From Rotaria sordida (lineage: Eukaryota; Rotifera; Eurotatoria; Philodinida; Philodinidae): DNA of 64,000 nt. Position 1 is the first letter of the stretch. The number at the start of each line of letters is the position of its first letter. The stretch lies in the NCBI GenBank assembly GCA_905250125.1, contig CAJNOL010000464.1, positions 62,001 through 126,000 of the forward strand. The letters run 5' to 3'. A model generated the notes under the pieces. It worked only from the letters and a program-made list of their open reading frames with translations. It was not told the origin of the DNA and did not search any database. This document shows, piece by piece, positions 29,228-40,790 of this stretch. Position numbers and translations under genes: made by a program.

Positions 29228-29356
29228 TCAATCTAGAACGGTGAATACAGAGTCTATATATGTCCATAAACGATCGATTGTTGTATTACATAGTTCAATA
29301 TCAGTACTAGCAGGAAGTTCAGGAAGTAAAGAAAAATTTTGCTCAAACTTTTTCAT
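29228..29356 (-). CDS. Possible 42-aa ORF or terminal exon remnant
   Basis: The minus-strand frame from ATG 29356 to TGA 29230-29228 reads MKKFEQNFSLLPELPASTD, continues through IELCNTTIDRLWTYIDSV and ends FTVLD. It is balanced in composition and unlike the surrounding AT-rich sequence. No acceptor immediately precedes it and no partner exon is evident, so it could be a short gene, the last exon of an unseen gene, or a pseudogene piece. The family is not recognised. Confidence 0.35.
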   Translation of the reverse strand: MKKFEQNFSLLPELPASTDIELCNTTIDRLWTYIDSVFTVLD

Positions 29357-30507
29357 TTACAATAAAAATTATTTCATTATATTTGATATATTTATCTCAT
29401 AGAGATTTTATGAAGCCTTTTTTTTTCTAAATTAATATTAATGATCCTATTAAAGATCAATAAATTAACTGAACCCTATCGAAATATGATTCTTTGTACT
29501 ATAAACACATTTTGTTAACAAGTTTCATATGTTAATTTTTAACTGAAGAAAAAAAGAAGTCTCATAGGACATACTATATGTTTTGCAGTCAAAACATTTT
29601 AATTGAATATGTAAAACGAAGAATGTGTTTATTATTTATTCTTACAAATCTTAAATCTTCATGTCGTTCATTACTGAAAGCTTTTAGTAATATCAAATTT
29701 GCTACTAACCTTAATTAATAGTTAATAAATACATGGTATCAAATTTATCATGTTCTATTCTAGTCATTTATTTTAAATGATAGTCATGATTAGCAGAAAA
29801 CTCTTATAATGAAAACAAAAAAACAAGCTTTATTATTCTATCTTGTTAATTTATTTTTAGAAGAATATATAAAAATATCTTATAAATTCAAAATTTACTA
29901 GTCATGCTTTAGACGATAGATATTCGAATTAATTATAAATAAGAAAATATGAATTATATTTAACAATGAACATATTTAGCAACGCGGATCGATGATTATT
30001 TTAAACGCTCATTATTTTTTCATTTTTACTTCAATTCAATATAAAGCTAATATCAAACACTAAGAATCTATATAAAAGATTGATTATATATGAAAATTAA
30101 AAGTATTAATATGAATCTTGCAATAGAAAACATTTCAAATTATTAAGATTCTTCTAACTTTGATCTCCTATTTGAAACAACATCAAATGAATTAGTTTTT
30201 CAGCATATTTATAGGAATATATAAAACGTTCAAAATTATAAATCATGTATTCTTTCGGTTCAAAAGGTGTAATAATTCATGTTTCTTTTTATTTAAATTT
30301 TATATTAACATATGCTACATGTCAAGAAAATGAGATACTAAGATTTATGACTGTTTAATTAGAATTTTACACAGTAAAATAATTTCAGATATGATAAATT
30401 CTATGTAAATAACGTAATTAATCTGAATATTTGTAATAGACAGAAAAAAAAACAATAAATAATAATTTTAAAATTTTTTTTTTTTTTTTTAATTAAAAAA
30501 TAAATGT
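29357..30507. other. Spacer, no gene seen
   Basis: Very AT-rich with no coding signal in either strand. Confidence 0.45.
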
Positions 30508-30513
30508 TTTATT
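30508..30513 (-). terminator. Polyadenylation signal AATAAA of the DSP-like gene
   Basis: On the minus strand AATAAA lies about 35 nt past the stop at 30548, followed by a long A/T tract. Confidence 0.5.
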
Positions 30514-30547
30514 ACAAGAGAGATGTTTTTCATTTGTTTTTTCTTTT

Positions 30548-32209
30548 TTAACTGTCCCATGCTGAACGTGCAGCAACTATATGATGAGATGAATTAGTTT
30601 TATCATTAATAATAGACATTGGAATCGTTGTCCATGATGTAACTGGTGTACTATTTGTTGTTATTGTTGTTGTTGTTACTTCAGGTGAATTCGATGAACA
30701 TTCACGTAATGATTGTGGATTTTCATTTCCACTACTTGTACTACCATCACTTATAATACTATGAACATTAAAATTTCTTGGAAATCTTTTTCTATCTAAA
30801 TATTTTAAATAATCTTGAAAACGTTTTTCCATTATTGGATATTGTTGATGTTGTAATGGTATAACAGGAAATAAACAATTTATACGATTTGTTGCTTCAA
30901 CAAATGATAATTGTTCATCATTTAACATTAAATATTGTATAGCAATAACAGCTAATGGTGAATTAGGTGTTAATTCAAAACCATATATAAGTATACGTTT
31001 ACCTTCTTGTTGTGATTTATATATAAAATGATTAACAGCTGAAAATAGTTGACTTAATTGTAAACGTGTTAATTCACGTATTTTATTGTTATTTAAATTA
31101 TTATAATCCATTGTTAATGTTGTTGTTGTTGATGGTGGTGATGATGTTGGGAGATATAATTGATCAAATTCAAGTGTTAATGTACAACGTGAATGTGTAT
31201 GACTACAATGACATTGAAGACGAGCACCAACATTTGCTTTACGTGCTAATTCATCAGGTCTCATATTTGTTGCATCAATAAGATAATCAATAGATAATTT
31301 ACATAATTGTCTTTCATTTTGTAAAGCACGTATTGAACCTAATAAAATATCATTAGTAAGAAAAACAATTGAAGTTGTTGATGATGTTGTATTTCTATCA
31401 ATTTTTGCTGATTTAGCTAATGATTGTGCACGTCTTGGTATATCACGACGTGGTTGTGGACGTAATTCTTTACCTAAATTTAAAATGAATGAATAAATAT
31501 TTAATGAAATGATATATATATATATATATATTTTTTTTTTTGGTTTTTTACCAAGACATTCGGAAGTAGTTGTAAATATAGTTGGAACATGTTGATGTGT
31601 AAATATAGGTTGAGATGAAGGTTTAGGATGTGCATTTGTTGGTGATATTAATGGACATGATGGATTTCGTCGTTGAACTGATGATACTAATATACGTGCA
31701 GAATCAAGATCCCATTCATTGTCACATGCTGATGGTTTAGCTGGTAATGAAACAGCAGTTATTGGTCGATTTTTTGGTACACGCATTGAGCTTGTTGTAT
31801 CGGTAGTTAAACGACTACGACGTTGTCGTTGAGATGAATTATTATTATTAATTCTTACTGATGTTGTTTGTCGACGACTACTAGTTGCAGATGAAATACG
31901 ATAACCGAAACGATCATTATTATTTTGTTGTCTTCGTTGTTGTAAATCATCATCATCATCATCAGACGATGATGTTGTAACAACATCTTGAACATTTAAA
32001 TCACTTGTTGATGCACTTTCAATACGCACAGTTACTGTTGATGGATCAGCCACTGTTGATGATATTATACTAAATAAATGTTTTAATATATATTGTTTTC
32101 TTCATCTTTTTTTTACATATCCATTTATTTAACAATAGTGAAATGTATATTCGCTACATGTTTTTTTTCTTCATACTCACCTTGCTGAACGACGAATCAT
32201 ACTATGCAT
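30548..32209 (-). CDS. Dual-specificity-phosphatase-like protein lacking catalytic residues
   Basis: Exons 32209-32181, 32069-31552 and 31473-30548 give 490 aa starting MHSMIRRSASIISSTVADPS. The 78-nt second intron has no stop and is a multiple of three, so an unspliced frame reads through it; its (TA)n and poly-T content and GT-AG ends mark it as intron. The N-terminal 200 residues are low complexity (poly-Asp, Arg/Gln, Asn). Residues about 205-400 follow the DSP fold: LLGSIRALQNERQLCKLSID, then EFDQLYLP, AVNHFIYKSQQEGKRILIYG and the SFVEATNRI helix. Where an active enzyme has HCxxGxSRS, this has YGFELTPNS near residue 337, so both the nucleophilic Cys and the phosphate-binding Arg are missing. 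It is probably a pseudophosphatase acting as a binding module, like STYX in principle but not clearly its orthologue. A GTG at 32053 is not the start; the upstream ATG exon fits phase and splice sites. Confidence 0.85.
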
Positions 32210-35200
32210 TATCTTTAACTCGAAGATCGTATTTCTAAGTAATGTGTAAAAAACAGAAAAATATCAATACACATGGTCTTGAGCAATTAGAACGATTAAC
32301 AATAGCACATTGCTTATGTGAACAAAATGCACGGCAACAATCTACGTGCCTTGTTTTATATTTCCTTTTCTACTTTTCAAAAAAAAAAAGAATAGAAGAA
32401 GAACAGATCTAAATGTTGCTTTAACAAGAACGACGTTTTTGTCTTTTATTAAAAAAAGAAGAAAAAAGAAAATAGAATGACACAAAGTAAAATGAAAAGA
32501 TGCAGAACTTCTTTCTCTCTCTCTCAACTGCTATCTATAGCGCTTTATACGTCAGACACAGCCTGTCATATTGTGCTGAGCCGTTACTGTAAGAATTAAT
32601 AGTGAGTTTATCTTGTGTCTCACTTTTTCACTATTTTCTTTCTTTTCTCCTTATTCTCTGATGTATATGTAAGTCTACCTGCGCCACTCAAGGATGACAA
32701 CGTTTTGCACTCTATATAACGATGGAAAAATAATGACGCACATGCTCAAGCTTTTTTTCACATCTTCTATAATAAAAAAAGAATATTCTTTTTTTCTGAA
32801 AAATAGAAAGAAATCTCTTAATATAGAAGTAGTAATTTACTTTATATATATTAATGAATATTTTAATACGATTCAAGTTCCATTTATTTTTTCTTTTCAA
32901 GAATTATATTCAGAATACCGAATTTAGGATTTTTTTAATATCTTACAATCAAGAGAATAAAAGAAGATGATGAAAGTCAAAAATTTTTAAATTTAGTATT
33001 ATTTAGAAACTATAATGAAACATGTTTTTTTTTCTTTTTTTTTTTTAAATAAAATTTGAATCTTCTTCTTTTTTTCCTTCCTACATAGGAAGGAAATATA
33101 ATTTATAAAAGTAAGGATTTATTCTCGAATGATTTTTCTATTGATAAAAAAATTATATAGAGATTTAATAAAGACTACATTTTAGATAGTGAATCGTTGT
33201 CATCTTTGTTTAATTAATTTATCATGACATACGACACCAACAGAAATAAGTAACTAATGATAAACATTGTTATAATATAATTCACTTATGATGTGTGTGT
33301 ATGTGTTTTTTTTCTTTTCTGCTCTATGTGTAATATATAACACATATGACAGACACAAGATAGTTTATACATAACTTGATGATATAACCATTTCCAATCT
33401 TTTTTAATTTGTACTATTGAGTTCAATAAAGAAATATGCTATTGGCTGAAAATGCTTTTGTTTATGTGATCTCAATGATTCTTAAAGTTACAACATTTCA
33501 AATTTTTAGTATATGTACGACTGTAGAAATATATACCAACGAGATTAGTCTGATCTCGATCGTTTGACTTGAAGAGAAGTTATGATGTATGATAATTCTT
33601 CTCATTATGAGTTCTATAACTCAAGAAGAAAAAGAACTTACGACCTGATCCATCTATCATGATGTCAAAGATCCGTAGCTTTTGAACGTTTTGATGGAAC
33701 TTAATGAACTTTATAGCATAATTAGTGGTATTCAAGGATCTGCATAATGATAAGTTTACCAAGTCATTACCATCTTCTCTTCTTGAATTACAGGACTCAT
33801 CATGAGAAGGATTATCATAACACCAACAAGGCTCAGTCCGTGTCACTCACCTAAAGTTCTAATGTAATATATATATGCTAATAATTTCAAATGTCTAGGC
33901 CTAAGAATGAATGAAATACTTTTGATTAACAGTGCATTTCTTTATTGAGTTTCATAGTACTAGTTCAAAACAGTATCAATGTAGTAGTCTCCATATAAAT
34001 GAAAACTTTGCAAAATTCTCTATTATCAAGGAAAAAACAGCCAGATTGATTAAAACAGATTGTATATATTGAATATTTTTTATCGTCTAGTTACATATGA
34101 AATATCCTGTCTATGTTTCTTTTCCTTATCTTTATTTGCAAATATTTTTCCATATGACTTATATTTCTGTCGCACATATATCCATACAGTGACTATCAAA
34201 ATTATCCAACAGGTAGATAATTGCATTATATTTTTGTGTATATCTTTAAAACTTGATCAGCTAGAATGATTTGATTTTCATCAAATTACAGTGCATAGTC
34301 TATAGTAAAATATATTTAGTTTTTATTGATGATTCAATTATATCATGCTGTTTTTCATCTTTGAAAAATTATCCAAATATTTATTTTTGTAAGTATTTAC
34401 GTGCTTGTTTTCAATTGAAATTTTCTTTATTAAAATATGATGATTCAATAGAATAAATTGTGCTCTACATAAGAAACAGTTTTTATTGTGCTTTTCATTT
34501 ATGTGTGTAGGCTTGAAAACTATGTTGTTGTTTTTTTAAAACTTATAACGGAAATTGTTAAGAAAAACTTGACAAATGGCTTTTTGTTTTCATATGATAT
34601 TTAGTTATTTTTATTTATCGAAAATTAAATATGTCAACTTATTCAAACTTCAAAATAATACAAATTATTATTTAGTTAATGATAAGAATATGGAGGTGGG
34701 GAGACAAAGAAGATATACATCCACATCCTAGAAAATATATTTATCAAAATATAACTACTGAATATTGCTATAAATTTATCTATAAGAGACGTGTGTCTTT
34801 GTTCATTTCTATTTAATAAATGTTTATATATCTATTCTCCATGCTAGTAATTTCAAACATGAGAACATATACTTCGGCATGAGTCGGGTAAATCAAATAT
34901 AATTTTTCTAGATAGAGAATTTAAAGCTCTATAAAAGTTTGTATTTTAAAAAGAAATTTTTCCTATTACACAGTAATCAATACACTGATGTACATTGTAT
35001 GTTTCGACTATGACGTATTGTTGCTGAAGCTTTCGTTCAAAGTTGTGATATATAATCGATAAGATAAGAGTATTTCATGAAGAATTTTGTTCATTTATTT
35101 GCAAACCTTAAAAATATCTCATTAGCAATGTTACATGATTTTTTTTGTTTGATTTATGTATCGCAGTAAGAATAAGCAGTGTACGTCAGTGTTTTGATCC

Positions 35201-36382
35201 CTATGTAAAATAGAAAAGTTGTTTTGTCAAATTGAAGTACAAAGATCGAAATTCTCTATGTTTTAATATATGAACGAGTATTTTTTTTTAATGAATAGTA
35301 AGTGAGAGAAAAATTTGCATTTACATTTAGTGCAATTCATTATAGCACACTCATTATTTGAATAGATATTTCATGTTGAAAAATTATGTTGGTTATCTTC
35401 AATGTTTGATTTCAAATATAAGATCTTTTGTATGAAAAAAACAAAAAAGATTTCTTATAAATCTACACTGTTAAAATAACTTTTTTGTATATTCTTCAAT
35501 GCATGAATAAAATTGCACTAGAAGGTCGTAAATATCTCTGGCATAGGTTAAAAAAAACATGTTTTTTTTAAACTCATACCCAAAGGAAAGCAACGCTAAA
35601 AATACTCTTTATACAGAACATAATTTGTTCTATAAGAAGCTTAACATAAACCTGGTAGGCAATTGTTTGCAAAAATAAGTGGTTGAACGATGAAAAAACG
35701 ACATGCTGCGATTATATCATCAATAAAAACTAAATAAATCATTAAATTGATTAGAAAGTTTTTACTAGAGATTATTAGTTATAATCTGATGAAAACTAGA
35801 TTATTGTAGTTCATCAAATTTTTGAGATATTTTACATGAAATACAATAAGATTATCTATACGTTTTCATATTGAATATAATATAATTGTATCTTTTCTCT
35901 TTGTCTAACAATATAAAATTATTTATTCTATTCAATGAATTAAAAGACAAAAGAAAATATTATTTTTGATGATGTATTTTGAATTCAAAAAAAAAAATTC
36001 TTATGTTCATATGAATGCAAGAACTAAAGTTAATTATTTACAAATTTAATTAAATAATAATTTGAATATAAGTAGAAAGTTTAGAGATTTTACAATAAAA
36101 AGTATATTATGTTTATGCAATAGATCGAATATTATGATAACTTGTTTTCTTCGTTTTTACTTGATAATAACTCGGTTATTATTTAAACAATATAGAGAAT
36201 ATATTGATGTAACCATTAAAAGATTATTTTTTGATAATAAATAATTTTGAAAGAATTACACTTTGTGGATATATCTTGACACAATTATTTCATGTCATTT
36301 TCGCATGAAATCTAAATAACTATTTCTATTTAATGAATGTTTTCTTTGTATGACATTCGTGAAATTCATTCACAAGCAATTG
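32210..36382. other. Gene-poor spacer, one weak exon candidate
   Basis: Mostly AT-rich. The only exon-like frame is on the minus strand at about 33640-33846. It reads EPCWCYDNPSHDESCNSRRE and KLRIFDIMIDGSG, with a possible donor (gtaagttc) just after it. It has no ATG, an in-frame TGA lies directly upstream, and no partner exon was found. Confidence 0.35.
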
Positions 36383-36482
36383 NNNNNNNNNNNNNNNNNN
36401 NNNNNNNNNNNNNNNNNNNNNNNNNNNNNNNNNNNNNNNNNNNNNNNNNNNNNNNNNNNNNNNNNNNNNNNNNNNNNNNNNN
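36383..36482. other. Assembly gap of 100 N
   Basis: Exactly 100 N bases, the usual placeholder for a scaffold join of unknown size. Nothing across it can be inferred, including the order and distance of the two halves of the window. Confidence 0.99.
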
Positions 36483-36813
36483 TTAACGATTTAAATAGAA
36501 AAAACAGAAACCTTTATTTCTATACTCTATAACTAATGCACCAAAGCATAGCTTAAACATTCTAGATTATTTCCTGGTGAATAGGACGAAAAAAACAAAC
36601 ACTATAATATAAGACAAGCACAAAGTCATTCAACTGAAATCGTACATAATCACATAAACTCATTTGACATAGACGAACGAATACAAAGTCACATACTACT
36701 CACAAGACAAAAAAAAATCCGAAAAATCTCATTCTATGCTTAAGTAATATACCAAAAAGAAAAAAAAAAGAATGAACGAAGGTAAATATATGTTAATAAT
36801 ATGGTGATGATCA

Positions 36814-39800
36814 CTATTTTGGTGGTGAACCAATAATTGGTGGTGAACCAATAATTGGTGGTGACATTGCACCAGGTGATGATGGATAAGCTACAGAAGC
36901 TCGTCTTGGACGATCAGCATCTTCCATTGACATGGAACGTGAGAGACGTCCTAAACCAACTAAACCTGCTTCCATTGGTAAACCAGATACTAAATAATAA
37001 GAACAAAATTTAATAAATTTCAAATACAAAAAAATAAAACTCAATCTCTACATAAACCGATTCCTTGTAAAAAGAATTGCATTGATTTAGCCAAAATATC
37101 GGGCTAAACAAAAAAAAAAAAATTCTTGTATTATTGTTGTCGTTGTTTTTTTTTCATCTTACTGCTTCGCCAAGTACATCACCAACATTGTCTACAATAA
37201 GTAATGGTGAATTAACCATTTTTTGTGGATTATCACGCGAAGTACGTAGTCCTTCATGGAATTTTTCTGTTGTATGTAATACGGAGCTTTTTTTTCCAAC
37301 AGCAACTAGACAATCAACCCTATCAATATGACAAAATTACAATTATGTTTGTTTGTTTTTTATTTAAATAACTTACGTTAATTTGTCTAATTTATCAACA
37401 AGATTTGCTCGACTATAAACAAAATTTAATTAAATAATAAATTTTTAACATATATTACTTACTTAAGAAAAGCATCCAGAAAAAGAGCTAAATTTTTTGG
37501 TGTTCGTTTTTGATAAAGTTTTTCAGAAAATTCACGAACATTCGCTTCAATTAATTGTGAATCAATATAACCCTAATTTAATAAGAAAAAGAAAAAAGGG
37601 AAAAATAAAGTTATTTTTCATTTTCATTTAATTATAAATATTAGATATCATTCATGCAAAAAAAAAATATATATATATTGAATGTACCAATGATTTATAG
37701 TATGTATTTCCTAACTGATGTTGTGAAAGCTTCAAATCTTTTGATTTACTTCTATTCTGATATAAGAACATCGAATCTACTGGTTTATATAAGTGATATA
37801 AAAGAAACGCGTTTACCATAGTTGTATCCAATGGTAATCCGAAGCAGCCAAAATTGGAGAGGTGTTGCGATTTTTCGAAAAAGGAAAGTATAAAAACTTT
37901 TCACGATTGCACGGAGTTTTATACTTCCCGGTGCGGTTACGTTCTATGCAAAGTTTCAAGTCGAAATTTGAAAATTAGGTTTCCTGAAGAAAACTATGGC
38001 ATTTCTTTGACAAGTACTGTAAAAGTGCAGTATTTCCACAGCAATAAACCAAGGACACGAAACATTTTCAGCATATTCATAACTCATTTGGGTCTATATA
38101 ATGCACGTAGCCTTGACTCAAAAGCGATTTTTCAATTTGGTGCACTTCCCTTGTCAGCTTTCGAAATCATAGAAAATAGGTTATTTTTGTAAGACAAATT
38201 TTTGATAGAAAATACTTGTAATCATTAGAATGCTACTGTACAAGAGGAGATATTATATATTTTTACTGTTCATTTTGAAGAGTAGAATAAATTCAACAAA
38301 AACCAAATATAAATCTGAAATCTTGAACTATATTAGCTATTTTAAGTGAGAAAAAAATCGATAAAGTAAATATTTTTCTTTCTCACTATAATTTCATACA
38401 TTTATTCCATATGTTAGAGAGTTTGAAAGCATTTTATTGTGTAGAATTTATTCTGCTCTTCAGATTTCCTCTTGTACAATAGTTTCTTAATGATCACAAA
38501 TATTTTCCAGCAAAAAAAGTTCATCTTTTATGTTTGATACTAAATACCCATTCTTGCGATAAAAGACCTTGGTTCTTCTATTGTATTTTCTTGATTTTTA
38601 TAATTTTTAATTAAAAGAATAAATAATTTCGGAAGAAATTTTTATAGTTTTCAAACATTTATAAATAACAAAGTATTGAAAAAACTATTTTGGAATATTC
38701 GAGAACTTTTCACCACGACGATCTATCATTAAGAAGAATAAAAATTCTAATATTCATGAACTAAATAAGTAAAAAAAACTTAAAGATTTTTCTGTTGTTA
38801 TGCGTACAAAATTTCGGAAATTGGTTTTTTTTGTTCTTGACAGCGACAAAAAAAACATCAACACGCATATCTTTAGATATGCGTCTTTTCTTTCTTCTTT
38901 TTTTTTTTTTTTTTTTTTATCAGCTACTCAGATGTTATTGCAATGACATATACAACATGTAATTTTACATGATTTATATATGCATTACTGCTTTCATCTA
39001 ATTCATATGACTGATTAAGTTTTGTGAGAAATTTTACAATAGATGATTTATATAGTCCTAAATAAATTAAGATGTTTAATAATTATTTGCAGAGTTATGT
39101 AAGCAACAGTATCTAATAACTGTTAACTAAGATCTTCATACAATTATGAAGTACAAAGAAGAAAAAAAAGAAAACATCTTATTCAAATAACCATTAGACT
39201 ATCAAAAACTAGACATTGAAATCTATAATTTAGATATAAATAATATTATAAACTAATGACATACCTTAGCTGCATCCTACAAGAAAAAAAGAACACGACA
39301 AGAATACATTATAGATAATGATAAAAGCAGATTGATAGTAAACATACGCGTCCAAATCGATGCCATATAAGATAAGCTTCAGCATCGGGATTCATTCCTT
39401 TATGGATTAATTTCCAATTATTAAGTTTATCTTTCATTGTTTCCATAAAACCAGCTGTTGTACCTGTTGGATGAACAAGTACAAGACCATGAACACGTGA
39501 TGGATAGTCAATAGCAAAACGACATCCTATATTAGCTCCAGCACCTTCACCAAATATAACCGTTTGTTGAACATTTAATTGATCAAGTACATTTATTAAT
39601 TCACTTCCAATTTCATCTAAACTTGGATATTTTCTTGAAACAAAACAAAACAATTATAAAAATTAATCTTTACAAAAATTAAAACTTACTCAATATTTAA
39701 AACACTTGCATCATCTTCTTGACCAGGTAAATCAACATGTAACCAAACAATTCGTTGTTTACTATCAAAACAAAAACAAAAAAAAATAAAAATAAAATGA

Positions 39801-40790
39801 AAATTATACATTTACATACAGTGGACGCATTTCAGGTTGAGAAACAAATTCAGTAAAAGTCGAATCTAGGCAAATCAAAAAACAAAAAAAAAATTTAATA
39901 ATCAATTTCTAACAGAAATAAACTAATCCATATATCTTACGACTACAACCAAGATCATGTAGAGTCATTACATAACATTTTGCAGTATTACCAGTTTCAT
40001 CCTAAATAATATATTATTATTATTATTATTATTGTTATGTTACAATAAGCATAAAACTTACTTGAACCCATACAGTATAATCAAGGCCAAGTTTATTTGA
40101 TCGAATCACATGTTTCTAAATAAAGATTATTATAAAAATCAAGATAAATATAAGTAAACATAACTTCTATACATATATTATTAATCATTATGAACACATT
40201 AATGATTTCAATAAAATTCATTCTTTGTCATAACTTGTTGCACAAAAAAAAAAAGAAAGAAGGTGAAGGTTCCTTTTTTATCTTTGTTACCCTTGATAAT
40301 AGTTTTTCTTATTTTGTATTAGAAGCATAAAGATAAATTTAGAATATGTGTATATAACACAAAAAAAAATCGCACTATTACGGATGAATGAGTCTCTTTT
40401 TTTCTTTATTATTAAAAACCCTAGAAATATTCAGAGCAATATTTTAAACGATAAATCATACACACTTATATATGTGATGACATGAATTGATGAATAATTC
40501 TCATTTACATTTTCGGAATACTAAATACTATACTTTTTATTTTTCATTTGTTATGTTAAAAGTACTTTTATTGGGTAAATGCAATTTACAATATTTAAGA
40601 ATACATTTGCCTGTAAAAATATTTACTTAAATCTCCTACAAATGTCACTTTATGTTATCGATCGACGTATAAAACGCGAATAAGTACGTTTAGGAAAATG
40701 AAATCTTATAATAACATTTTAGTAACTCACTTGCATTGGTTGAATGTTTGAAAGTTTTTCAAGTAATCCTGCTCGTTCAGTATCGTCCAT
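36814..40790 (-). CDS. NDRG: NDRG-family protein (complete, 12 exons)
   Basis: Exons: 40790-40731, 40115-40062, 40001-39941, 39865-39820, 39761-39690, 39633-39348, 39275-39264, 37572-37463, 37412-37377, 37319-37163, 37103-37058, 36989-36814. All phases agree, giving 371 aa, within the family range. NDRG proteins have an alpha/beta-hydrolase fold without hydrolase activity and act in stress response, differentiation and trafficking. Visible landmarks: the early LHDLGCS (family HDxG); VWLHVDLPGQEDD; KYPSLDEIGSELINVLDQL; GEGAG at 126-130, which replaces the GxSxG nucleophile elbow, as expected for NDRG; NLALFLDAF; DCLVAVGKKSSV; and AKSMQFFLQG. The Ser-rich tail (RLSRSMSMED) contains likely phosphosites and ends in a 2.5-fold SPPIIG repeat. 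Exon 7 is only 12 nt (DAAK). An alternative first exon lies at 42936-42874. Confidence 0.93.
37573..39263 (-). other. 1.7-kb NDRG intron with repeat debris
   Basis: The intron contains a plus-strand frame at 37854-38192 opening on TTG (112 codons, Cys- and Ser-rich, family unknown). Its start overlaps an imperfect hairpin (gaaagtataaaaact, then agttttatacttcc, 37880-37932). An inverted pair at about 38235-38300 and 38438-38483 (tgtacaagagga and its complement; gaagagyagaataaattc) marks a foldback remnant. A perfect 10-bp hairpin, acgcatatct and agatatgcgt, lies near 38870. Confidence 0.5.
39264..39275 (-). other. NDRG: 12-nt micro-exon of NDRG (DAAK)
   Basis: gatgcagctaag lies between a strong acceptor (tttttcttgtag) and a donor (gtatgt). 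It joins FGR to GYID in phase 0 on both sides, so it can be included or skipped without a frameshift. Confidence 0.75.

Noticed and set aside
31474-31551. Continuous reading through 78 nt with a YIYIYI segment in the DSP-like gene
   Set aside because: It is a frame-neutral intron: GT-AG ends, (TA)n and poly-T content, and it interrupts an otherwise smooth Ser/Arg-rich region.
32053-32053. GTG as start codon of the DSP-like gene
   Set aside because: Animals rarely start at GTG; an upstream ATG exon (32209-32181) joins in phase through a good donor and acceptor.
33580-33846. Minus-strand 88-codon frame as a gene
   Set aside because: Starts at GTG with an in-frame TGA just before and no partner exon; kept only as a weak exon candidate in the spacer note.
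37854-38192. Plus-strand 112-codon frame in the NDRG intron as a gene
   Set aside because: No ATG, no splice partners, overlaps a hairpin and repeat debris. Mentioned only as intron content.
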